From positions 1 through 17,653 of the forward strand of contig JAKLJM010000042.1 in the NCBI GenBank assembly GCA_023151145.1: 17,653 nucleotides of DNA. Reading direction: 5' to 3'. The notes under the pieces were generated by a model, which had not been told where the DNA came from, did no database searches, and was given only the letters and a program-made list of their open reading frames with translations. Positions within the stretch are counted from its first letter, which is position 1. Each line of letters opens with the position of its first letter. Below, piece by piece: positions 8,413-15,156 of the stretch. Source of the stretch: Bacteriovoracaceae bacterium (lineage in GTDB: Bacteria > Bdellovibrionota > Bacteriovoracia > Bacteriovoracales > Bacteriovoracaceae). The position numbers and the translations under genes are program-made.

Positions 8413-8441
8413 AATATCGCTTGATTTTTCACTTTGCTCAA
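8413..8441 (-). promoter_or_regulatory. Candidate sigma70-type promoter for terC
   Basis: On the minus strand, TTGAGC (8441-8436) and GATATT (8418-8413) are 17 bases apart, each matching 4 of 6 consensus bases. The predicted start near 8406 leaves a very short leader carrying the GGAGG site. It overlaps the oppositely directed promoter candidate. Confidence 0.35.
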
Positions 8442-8450
8442 ATTGATAAT
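8421..8450 (+). promoter_or_regulatory. Candidate sigma70-type promoter for the LysR-type regulator
   Basis: TTGATT (8421-8426) and GATAAT (8445-8450) are 18 bases apart, matching 4 and 5 of 6 consensus bases. The predicted start is near 8457, so the palindrome at 8465-8477 would lie in the early transcribed region, a position suited to autorepression. Confidence 0.35.
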
Positions 8451-8464
8451 AAGCATATCTTGAT

Positions 8465-8477
8465 TTGCTAAAAGCAA
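8465..8477. promoter_or_regulatory. LysR-type T-N11-A operator palindrome
   Basis: TTGCT-AAA-AGCAA is a perfect dyad of the LysR box form T-N11-A. Its centre (8471) is about 65 bases upstream of the predicted terC start, the classical recognition position for LysR activators. Further half-sites TTGCT (8434-8438, touching the predicted terC -35) and AAGCA (8451-8455) lie between. The motif is visible; binding is inferred. Confidence 0.5.
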
Positions 8478-8492
8478 TACAAAGGAAGAATG

Positions 8493-9377
8493 ATGAAAAA
8501 ATGGATTAACTATCAACAACTTAATTATTTCAAAACAATTGCTAGAAGTGGCAGTATTCTTGCCGCTAGTAAGATCTTAGGTGTAGGGCAACCAACATTA
8601 AGCATTCAATTGAAACAACTAGAAGAAGTTATGGGGGTAACTCTATTTGAAAGACATCATAAAAGATTGAAGCTCACCGACGATGGTGCGATCGTGCTAA
8701 AATATGCTAACGAAATTTTTCATATCGGTGATGAATTGCTTTCAATTTTAAATAATGAATTTGAATTACCTAAAAAACATTTTCACATAGGGGCCTTAGA
8801 CACCATCCCTAAACACGCAACGATGGCAGCTTTTGAATGTATGCAATCTATCACTCCAAGTTCAATCGAAGTTTCCGAAGGCAGTGCTGATTTTCTTATA
8901 AAAGAACTCGTTAGCAATAACATAGATCTAATTATTACAAACTTTGTTCCTTCTCCCAAAAAAGGGGAAAAAATCTTTCACCAAAAAATCAGTCAGCAAA
9001 AAGTCTTAATTGTGGGAAATGAAAAATTCAACATTCTTTCAAGTAAGTTCCCTAAGTCCCTCAACAATGCTCCTTTTATTTTGCCAACTAATCCCAACAA
9101 ACTTCGTGTCGAAATCGACAAGTTTTTTAATGGTATCAATTGCAAATATGATCTCATTGCAGAGACTCAAGATACCTCACTACAAAAACTGTTAGCACTA
9201 CAGGGCCATGGCGTAATGGTGGCACCTGAAATTGCAATTGAAGAGCATTTACTCAAGGGAGAATTTGTTATCATCGGAGAGATGACGAATGTGGATGAGA
9301 GCTTTTATTTACTTTACACTGAAAACAAATTAAAAAACCCTCATCTACAAGACTTTATTAAAATTTTTAAACTTTAA
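8493..9377 (+). CDS. LysR-type transcriptional regulator, NhaR-like
   Basis: A 294-residue DNA-binding regulator. The N-terminal winged helix (about residues 5-64) reads INYQQLNYFKTIARSGSI, then AASKILGVGQPTLSIQLKQLE with the recognition helix, then LFERHHKRLKLTDDG. The INYxxLxYF opening and the KYANEIF linker resemble NhaR, the Na+-responsive regulator, more than most LysR proteins. The remainder is a periplasmic-binding-protein-like effector domain with IGALDTIPKHA at its first strand. Two ATGs are adjacent (8490, 8493). AAGGAA ends only two bases before the first and five before the second, so I prefer 8493; the longer form would add one Met. It is divergent from terC, with a T-N11-A palindrome between them, and probably controls terC-baeRF3 and itself. 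The effector is unknown; alkaline pH, Na+ or Mn2+ are inferences. Its stop overlaps the convergent gene by four bases. Confidence 0.85.
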   Translation: MKKWINYQQLNYFKTIARSGSILAASKILGVGQPTLSIQLKQLEEVMGVTLFERHHKRLKLTDDGAIVLKYANEIFHIGDELLSILNNEFELPKKHFHIGALDTIPKHATMAAFECMQSITPSSIEVSEGSADFLIKELVSNNIDLIITNFVPSPKKGEKIFHQKISQQKVLIVGNEKFNILSSKFPKSLNNAPFILPTNPNKLRVEIDKFFNGINCKYDLIAETQDTSLQKLLALQGHGVMVAPEIAIEEHLLKGEFVIIGEMTNVDESFYLLYTENKLKNPHLQDFIKIFKL

Positions 9378-10495
9378 TTAATTTGAAACAAAGAATTGGC
9401 ATCAATATAGGTTACACAAGCCAATGAATCATAAGGCAGAAACATCCCAATGTTTTTAGATTTTATTTTGTAAAATAATTCATTTAAAAAATCTCTTTCA
9501 GCTAATTTGTAATGATCTTTCACAAAATTATTAAGAGGATAATCAGAAAAAGAAGCTGAATAAACCTGTCTCAATCCTGATGATAAGAAGATGAGTTTTG
9601 TTTCGGGCTTAAGTTTTACTTCTTCACACTTTAACTCTTCAGAAGAGATCTTGTTTATATTTTTTTGAATAGCAGAGTTGCCGTCAACAAAAAATTCGCC
9701 TGAGCTTTGATTCCATACTTCTAGTTTTAAACTTTTCGTATCTAGTCTGGTTACAGCACACTCAATTTGAGTTTTGTATTCAAGCTGCATTTTTGCCAGT
9801 ATCTCAAAAAAATTGTTCACATTGGTAGCAATATTTTTTTCAGCCTTTAGGCTTTCGATTTCAGAAATTAACAAAGACGCAACGACATATGAATGCGAAC
9901 GAACATAAAAGCTCCATTGCTCACCTTCATTCAAGACACTGTCGAAAAATTCTCCCCCCGGTCGCTCTCCACTTAAAAATTTTAAAACGGAATGAATTCC
10001 TTTTAGTTTAAATTCTCTCATCGGAACAACTGCTTGATGAATCTCTTTTACTCGATCGAGCTCCTTCATTGTTTGTGCCAAGATACTACTTAAGTCATTT
10101 GATAGGTTTGCGAGGCTTGCCTGATCAAAAGATCCTAACTGAGTTAAGTAATTACTAATGATCGGCATGTTGTAAATATCTTCTTGTGAAAGATCTATAA
10201 AGCCATAAATACGGTCACGCACGTGATGAAAGTCTTTAATGAACTTCACATCGCGAGGATGGGTAATAGCAATTAAAATCTTTTGATTTCTTTCTCCCAC
10301 AATGACTTCAAGATCATCTATTTCTTCATCATGAAAAACGACAATGGCCGGATGGTTGACTAAAGTTTTGTGATCTTTATATTTACCTTTTTTAATATTT
10401 CCTTGCTGACCTAATAAAAGCTCAATCCGTTGAGATAAATGCTCAACTTCTTCTTTTGTGTTTGAATCTGAAAACAATAATGCAACATCTAACAT
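9374..10495 (-). CDS. Degenerate SpoIIE/PP2C-like pseudophosphatase with receiver-like N-terminus
   Basis: A 373-residue cytosolic protein. Residues 1-115 look like a receiver fold that has lost the phosphoacceptor pattern (HPAIVVFHDEE, KILIAIT, DRIYGFIDL). A helical linker with VKEIHQAVVP (149-158), like the IQ..LLP of response-regulator phosphatases, leads into a SpoIIE/PP2C layout. The metal-binding GGDYYD is GGEFFD (180-185). The DxxGHG segment is VRSHSY (198-203) before the conserved AALLMA-like helix. The YTDGLTE element is LSSGLRQ (304-310), and the final DD(I/A)T strand is YDSLACVTYI (355-364). All usual catalytic Asp positions are thus altered, so dephosphorylation is unlikely; a binding or anti-sigma-partner role is possible. 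AGAGG lies five bases upstream of the ATG. The architecture is inferred from motif order and should be checked by profile search. Confidence 0.6.
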   Translation of the reverse strand: MLDVALLFSDSNTKEEVEHLSQRIELLLGQQGNIKKGKYKDHKTLVNHPAIVVFHDEEIDDLEVIVGERNQKILIAITHPRDVKFIKDFHHVRDRIYGFIDLSQEDIYNMPIISNYLTQLGSFDQASLANLSNDLSSILAQTMKELDRVKEIHQAVVPMREFKLKGIHSVLKFLSGERPGGEFFDSVLNEGEQWSFYVRSHSYVVASLLISEIESLKAEKNIATNVNNFFEILAKMQLEYKTQIECAVTRLDTKSLKLEVWNQSSGEFFVDGNSAIQKNINKISSEELKCEEVKLKPETKLIFLSSGLRQVYSASFSDYPLNNFVKDHYKLAERDFLNELFYKIKSKNIGMFLPYDSLACVTYIDANSLFQIN

Positions 10496-10516
10496 GACAA
10501 CCTCTTTGATCTTATT

Positions 10517-10525
10517 ATTCTAACA
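10517..10525 (-). promoter_or_regulatory. Candidate extended -10 promoter for the pseudophosphatase gene
   Basis: Reading on the minus strand, TGTTAGAAT fits the extended -10 form TGN-TATAAT with one mismatch in the hexamer. No good -35 is present. It would start transcription about 14 bases before the ATG, leaving a short leader with the AGAGG site. Confidence 0.33.
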
Positions 10526-10643
10526 GCTCCTTAAAAGTTTTCATGCAAAAAGATGACATTTGCTTACAGGTTGAAAAATTAAGGATGGTTTTTTCTGAAA
10601 TCATTTATCCTAATTCTTATATGCAAAAACCAGGAAGGTACGC

Positions 10644-11713
10644 ATGCACAAATCAATCATTAAGTTGACCTCTTTACTCACCCTTGTTTTCACAACGACA
10701 CAGGCTTTGGCCAAAAATGTAGAAGAAAGCTTTTTTATTACTGATCAAAGAAAAGAAATTATCTCGAATTTACCCTGGATCACCTATCAGCGAAAGGCTT
10801 TGAACTTTATGGGCCTAAAAAAACAAAAGAATTTCTCCGACAAAATAAAATTCAATTCACAGATATTTCTATGCATGCTTTTGCAGCAAAAGATCAATAC
10901 CCAACACCTGAAGATATTGCTCATAAATTAAGTACACTCAATACTCAGTTTCCGCAATTATCTGAGTTGTATACTATTGGAAAATCAACAAAGAAAAGAG
11001 ATCTGTGGGTTATAAAGTTAACTAATAAAGAATCCAAAAAAGATAAACCTAAATTTAAATATATCGCCAATATGCATGGAGATGAAATTGTCGGAAGAGA
11101 GTTGATGGTTTTGTTGGCCGAAGATCTACTTAAAAACTACGGTAAAGAACAAAGGATCACTCAATTATTAGATAATACCGAAATTCATATTCTCGCTTCA
11201 ATGAATCCAGATGGAGCTGCTCTTGGAAGACGTGGGAATGCAAATAATGTTGATTTAAATAGAGATTTCCCTGATTTTACAACCAGGGACAATGCTGACA
11301 CAACAAATGGTAGACAACTAGAAACAAAAGCTGTGATGAATTGGCAAAATCAAATTGCCTTTAAATTATCAGCGAACTTTCATGGTGGAGCAGAAGTTGT
11401 TAATTATCCTTGGGACACTTCACCTGATCAATGTCCCAATCATGACCTAATAAAAGATTTAAGTTTAGAATATGCGACCAACGCACCTTACATGGCGACT
11501 TCAACAGTATTTAATAACGGTATTACCAATGGATTTGAGTGGTATGAAGTTAATGGTGGAATGCAAGACTGGAGTATTAATTGGAAAAAAGATCTGCAAG
11601 TTACTGTAGAATTATCAGATGAAAAATGGCCAAACTACTCAACTATTTCCTATTACTATCAAGAGAACCGAGAATCATTAATACGTTATATAGAAAGAAT
11701 TCATACATTTTAA
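10644..11713 (+). pseudogene. Secreted M14 carboxypeptidase gene with an internal frameshift
   Basis: AGGAAGG five bases before the ATG at 10644 starts a frame with a clear Sec signal peptide: a charged N-terminus, the hydrophobic LTSLLTLVF, then cleavage near TQALA-KN at residue 24. It continues sensibly to about FFITDQ, then runs on as non-homologous sequence to 10931. The catalytic frame is open upstream of its first Met back to 10745 and encodes LDHLSAKGFELYG and FLRQNKIQFTDI, which read like the propeptide of this family. The join therefore lies between 10742 (a stop in the second frame) and about 10763, in the A-rich stretch CAAAGAAAAGAAATT. Loss of one base there would explain the change. 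It may be a real mutation, an assembly error, or, less likely, recoding. If uncorrected, no exported enzyme is made. Confidence 0.75.
10871..11713 (+). CDS. M14 zinc carboxypeptidase catalytic domain (N/E subfamily type)
   Basis: This frame carries the whole catalytic domain. In the 280-residue numbering from 10871, the zinc ligands are His69 and Glu72 in NMHGDEIVGREL and His171 in NFHGGAEVVNYPW. The substrate-binding Asn-Arg is 130-131 in NNVDLNRDFPD, and the catalytic Glu is 247 in VTVELSDEKWP. NPDG (112-115) and GGMQDW (229-234) mark the regulatory N/E (M14B) type that removes C-terminal basic or other residues. The chain ends at ENRESLIRYIERIHTF, where N/E enzymes normally continue into a transthyretin-like domain; that domain is absent. 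The Met at 10871 has no Shine-Dalgarno, so it is probably not a true start; the real N-terminus is the signal peptide at 10644 in another frame. A periplasmic or secreted peptidase role is expected. Confidence 0.85.
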   Translation: MHAFAAKDQYPTPEDIAHKLSTLNTQFPQLSELYTIGKSTKKRDLWVIKLTNKESKKDKPKFKYIANMHGDEIVGRELMVLLAEDLLKNYGKEQRITQLLDNTEIHILASMNPDGAALGRRGNANNVDLNRDFPDFTTRDNADTTNGRQLETKAVMNWQNQIAFKLSANFHGGAEVVNYPWDTSPDQCPNHDLIKDLSLEYATNAPYMATSTVFNNGITNGFEWYEVNGGMQDWSINWKKDLQVTVELSDEKWPNYSTISYYYQENRESLIRYIERIHTF

Positions 11714-11717
11714 AAAT

Positions 11718-11745
11718 AAGGGAACAATACTGTTCCCTTGTTTTT
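11718..11745 (+). terminator. Intrinsic terminator after the carboxypeptidase gene
   Basis: AAGGGAACA (11718-11726) pairs perfectly with TGTTCCCTT (11731-11739) across a four-base loop, followed by G and five Ts. It starts five bases after the stop codon. Confidence 0.9.
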
Positions 11746-11887
11746 ATAATAATTGATTTAACTGATTCTTAATTTTGAAATCCCTTAATTTAATTTTTAA
11801 CTTCTCTTAAAAATTGATTCAAGATAATTAAATATTCCTTCGATATTTATATCACCAAAACAATTCCTCACGATTGAGAATATACAA

Positions 11888-13219
11888 ATGAAACCAAAGA
11901 TTTTTCTTTATGATACGAGAATAGATTTTCAAAACACATACTGCTTAAATCTTTTAGTTTACACCAACGCCGAAATTAAAATTTTCACTAAACTTGAAAA
12001 ACTTTTTCAAGAAATGTGGGAAAATGATGTGGATGGTGTGTTTATTCATATTCCACGTGAAGAAAAAAAAATTGAAGATATTCTTTTTAACCTCTATGCA
12101 CCAGTAAAGAAAAAAGAAAAAAAACCTATTATCATTGTTCAAGGGATTAGTGCTAGTCCCTATGAAGAAATCTTACCTTTTGAAAATATTATTCCTGTAA
12201 AAGACTTAGTACAAACCTTTGCCAAGAAAGTAGGAATTACTGCACAGTACATGGCGACACTTAATGTGGGGGAATATTTCCCCATCCCCTCTCGCTATCT
12301 TCTTCCAGGATGGCAAGTAGTAAAACCAGTTTATTATTACGACAATGATAAAAAATTAAGACCTCTACTTAAAGAAGGTGATTTTTTTACACCCGACCTA
12401 TTAAACATGTTAGGTCTCGAGGCTCAAATTTTTGTGAAGTCTCCTTATCGATTGGAACTCATTAATTCTTTCACTTCAAAACTCAAAGAAAAACTCGATC
12501 AAGCGATGCCATTAGAAGAACGTGTTTCTCTTACAGATACTGCTTATCAAATGATTTCAAGTACCATGCAAACACTAGAGCTTCCGGAAACAAGTTTGGC
12601 ATTGGCAAAATCGGCCATCGGTTCAATGGAGAAAATTGTTCATTCCAACAAAACGCTCTCCGACCTCTACAAACTTGTCATGGAAGATAAAAGTTCACTG
12701 CGCTTTAAACATTCAATTGTTTCTATGTTCATCGGGCAGCATCTTCTATCGCAAATTCCCTGGGCCAGTAAACAACACGAAGACTCGTGGTCTCACTTGT
12801 GCTTTTTTCACGACATTATGTTAACTAAAGACGAATGGATTTTTTATGATCATGAATTTGAACTTGAAAATAAAAATTTAGATGCCAAAGAAAAAGCGAT
12901 CATCCTAAATCATGCGAGACTAGCAGCACGAGTGGTTTCGCAAGCTAAAGAATTACCTGTTGGTATAGACACACTGATTAAACAACATCATGGCTCAAAA
13001 ATGGGCGATGGCCTAGGAAAAATGTCGATGTCGATTTCTCCCCTGGCCATCCTTTTTGTTATTGTAGAAAACTACACTCACTTTATTCTTACACAGCCTG
13101 AAAAGGCTCGTAATGCTGAAGCTAACCATGACTTTATTGAAAGTTTATTTAAAAAATTTCCATTTCCTAACTACAAAAAAACTATACCTTACTTAAGAAA
13201 TCTTCCCCTTAAGGCTTAG
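11888..13219 (+). CDS. HD-domain protein with receiver-like N-terminus (HD-GYP relative)
   Basis: A 443-residue cytosolic protein. Residues 1-110 resemble a receiver fold (KIFLYDT, VDGVFIHIP, KPIIIVQGIS, IIPVKDL) but lack a phosphoacceptor Asp at the expected strand end. A middle domain (about 125-190) holds YFPIPSRYLLPG and a YDNDKKLRPLLKEGD stretch. An HD phosphohydrolase domain follows, with metal ligands His275 (RFKHS), His308-Asp309 (FFHDI), His342 (LNHAR) and His367-His368 (KQHHG). HD-GYP cyclic-di-GMP phosphodiesterases have GYP after HHE and a final Asp in the ADxYDAL motif; here the former is GDGLG and the latter VENYTHF (Glu394-Asn395). Cyclic-di-GMP hydrolysis is therefore uncertain. 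The Shine-Dalgarno is weak. Its stop overlaps the convergent ABC-F stop by four bases, and its terminator lies within that gene. Confidence 0.72.
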   Translation: MKPKIFLYDTRIDFQNTYCLNLLVYTNAEIKIFTKLEKLFQEMWENDVDGVFIHIPREEKKIEDILFNLYAPVKKKEKKPIIIVQGISASPYEEILPFENIIPVKDLVQTFAKKVGITAQYMATLNVGEYFPIPSRYLLPGWQVVKPVYYYDNDKKLRPLLKEGDFFTPDLLNMLGLEAQIFVKSPYRLELINSFTSKLKEKLDQAMPLEERVSLTDTAYQMISSTMQTLELPETSLALAKSAIGSMEKIVHSNKTLSDLYKLVMEDKSSLRFKHSIVSMFIGQHLLSQIPWASKQHEDSWSHLCFFHDIMLTKDEWIFYDHEFELENKNLDAKEKAIILNHARLAARVVSQAKELPVGIDTLIKQHHGSKMGDGLGKMSMSISPLAILFVIVENYTHFILTQPEKARNAEANHDFIESLFKKFPFPNYKKTIPYLRNLPLKA

Positions 13220-15057
13220 GTATTATCTAAAAGTTTCGAGTATTCGCTTTGTATACTCGAAACTTTTTCTTCTTCTAAGCTAAGCTTTTCAAAAAGATCA
13301 TCTATTTGTTGGTTTAACTTGCCTAGGGCATGAGTGTAATCTTGAAGCTTAGAATTATCGCTTAATACTTCTGAACTATTGAGCGCTTCAACTAAACGTT
13401 TTGAAAATGTTTCCTTTTCTTCAATATCTTTTTCTAATTTTTCAACTAATTCTTGATGAGGTCTAAGCCGCTTAGCCCTTTCCTGCACCAACTCAACTCG
13501 TCTTTGTTTAATTTCTTTTTCAGACAATTTGCCAGAAACGACTTGAGAGACTTGTTTTTCTTCTTCCCAACCAATTTTTTCCAAGAAGTCGTCATAGGTT
13601 CCTTCAAAATACTCTGCATTCCCTTGATGGAAAATAACTAGTTTATTGCAAAGATTTCTAAGCATGATCTCACTGTGAGTTACTAAGACCACCGCTCCTT
13701 CAAAATTTGCAATCTCTTCGGTTAAGGATTCTATGGATTCTAGGTCTAAGTGGTTAGTGGGCTCATCTAGTAACAATAAATTTGCCGGCTTTGCTAATAT
13801 TTTACCTAAAAGAACTCTCGCTCTCTCTCCTCCCGACAAAACTTTTATTTTTTTCTTAGCAAGATCTCCATCAAACATCATTGTTCCAGCAATATTTCTC
13901 ACCTGAGCAATACTAAGATCGCCATTTTCACTTTGAATTTCTTCAATAATAGTAGATTCTAAATTCATTCGTTGAATGTTCGTTTGACCAAAATGTCCCA
14001 CTTTAACACTTGGATGAAAACTAATCTTGCCCTCTAGAGGAGAAAGATCTCCAGAGATATTATTTAAAAGAGTCGACTTCCCTTTACCATTTTTCCCAAT
14101 TATCCCTATGCGATCATTTTTATTAACGGCAAAGGATAAACCATGAAAAAGTTTGTCGCTTTCATTGTATCCAAAAGCTAAATGTTTTATCTCGAACAAA
14201 GTCTTGGCTGGGATATCTGCATAACGAAATTTAAAACCCAAATCTTCTACGTTGGATAATTTGTTCATATTACCCATTTTCTCTAGCGCTTTGACTCGAG
14301 ATTGTGCTTGAGCCGCCTTAGAAGCTTTAGCTTTAAAGCGATCAATAAACGACTGCATATCTTTTTTCTTACGCTCAAAGCTCTCACGAGCTTTTTCGTA
14401 AAGTTCTTCATCTAACAAAATCTGTTCATAATATTTTATCGTATCACCTTTGATTTTTTTCAAGGCATGACGATGAATCCCCATTGTATGCGTGACAACT
14501 TCATCCATAAAATCACGATCGTGAGTAATTAACAAAATTTCGCCATCAAAATTACGTAGGAAATTTTTTAACCATCTAATACTGATGATATCAAGATAGT
14601 TGGTGGGCTCATCTAGTAATAAGAGATTAGGTTTTTTGAGCAAAGCTTTGGTTAAATTGATACGAATTTGATACCCACCAGAAAAACTTTTTGGGTCTTT
14701 GGCCAAGTCCTCTTCTTTGAATCCTAAACCAAAAAGGATTTTTTCGGCCTCATGGGAACTAAATAATTCCTCGCCTTCCTTTAATGCAAGCCGCAAAATC
14801 TGTTCACATTCTTCTAAAACCGTTGGTTTTGTGAAGTGAATATGTTGCTCTAGAGAGCCTATCGTATAGTCCTTTGGGCGAGTGATTTCTCCCGAAGTAG
14901 CTGTAATTTCACCTAAAATGATCTTAAAAAGCGTCGACTTCCCTGTACCATTACGTCCAACTAAACCTATTCGTTCTTTTGTTCCTAACTGAAACGTAAC
15001 ACTTTCAAAGAGAACTTGAGTTCCAAAGCTCATACCTAAATTTTTTGCCTGAATCAT
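13216..15057 (-). CDS. ABC-F family ATPase (YheS/Uup-like translation factor)
   Basis: A 613-residue soluble protein with two fused ABC ATPase domains and no membrane segments, the mark of ABC-F proteins that act at the ribosome. Domain 1 has Walker A GRNGTGKST (34-42), signature FSGGY (125-129), Walker B LLLLDEPTN (145-153) and H-loop THD (178-180). A linker of about 80 residues rich in K/A (RFKAKASKAAQAQSRVKALEKM region, 240-261) is the P-site tRNA-interacting motif. Domain 2 has GKNGKGKST (321-329), LSGGERARV (407-415), LLLLDEPTNHLD (427-438) and H-loop THSE. From about 505 to the end is a charged coiled coil. The linker resembles YheS more than EttA, but I do not assign a subtype. GAAAGG precedes the ATG. 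It is divergent from typA, another ribosome-associated NTPase gene. Confidence 0.9.
   Translation of the reverse strand: MIQAKNLGMSFGTQVLFESVTFQLGTKERIGLVGRNGTGKSTLFKIILGEITATSGEITRPKDYTIGSLEQHIHFTKPTVLEECEQILRLALKEGEELFSSHEAEKILFGLGFKEEDLAKDPKSFSGGYQIRINLTKALLKKPNLLLLDEPTNYLDIISIRWLKNFLRNFDGEILLITHDRDFMDEVVTHTMGIHRHALKKIKGDTIKYYEQILLDEELYEKARESFERKKKDMQSFIDRFKAKASKAAQAQSRVKALEKMGNMNKLSNVEDLGFKFRYADIPAKTLFEIKHLAFGYNESDKLFHGLSFAVNKNDRIGIIGKNGKGKSTLLNNISGDLSPLEGKISFHPSVKVGHFGQTNIQRMNLESTIIEEIQSENGDLSIAQVRNIAGTMMFDGDLAKKKIKVLSGGERARVLLGKILAKPANLLLLDEPTNHLDLESIESLTEEIANFEGAVVLVTHSEIMLRNLCNKLVIFHQGNAEYFEGTYDDFLEKIGWEEEKQVSQVVSGKLSEKEIKQRRVELVQERAKRLRPHQELVEKLEKDIEEKETFSKRLVEALNSSEVLSDNSKLQDYTHALGKLNQQIDDLFEKLSLEEEKVSSIQSEYSKLLDNT
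13229..13275 (+). terminator. 15-bp-stem terminator inside the convergent ABC-F coding end
   Basis: AAAAGTTTCGAGTAT (13229-13243) pairs perfectly with ATACTCGAAACTTTT (13253-13267) across a nine-base loop, then a pyrimidine-rich tract follows. For the plus strand it sits ten bases after the HD gene stop and fits a terminator. The same stem also ends in TTTT on the minus strand, where it lies in the last codons of the ABC-F gene. Confidence 0.8.
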
Positions 15058-15156
15058 GTAACTACTACCTTTCTGCTCTACATTTGGGGCTAGTTTATGC
15101 TAAACTCTCCCCGATTTCATTCATTTTTTTCACCTCGAAACAAGGAAATTTGTCCC

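Noticed and set aside
8393..8489. Mn2+-sensing yybP-ykoY riboswitch upstream of terC, as for E. coli alx
   Set aside because: Only 97 bases separate terC from the regulator, the predicted leader is about 14 bases, and no paired-helix element of that class is visible.
10749..10755. Programmed -1 frameshift in the carboxypeptidase gene
   Set aside because: No X-XXY-YYZ heptamer in frame and no clear downstream stimulator; simple base loss or slippage is more economical, though AAA slippage cannot be excluded.
15092..15106. AGTTT-ATGCT-AAACT inverted repeat between the ABC-F gene and typA
   Set aside because: Short, AT-rich dyad; could be an operator but there is no family or position rule to support it.
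15097..15156. Longer TypA starting at 15097
   Set aside because: The added residues are not like BipA, no Shine-Dalgarno precedes it, and 15157 has AAGGAA at good spacing.
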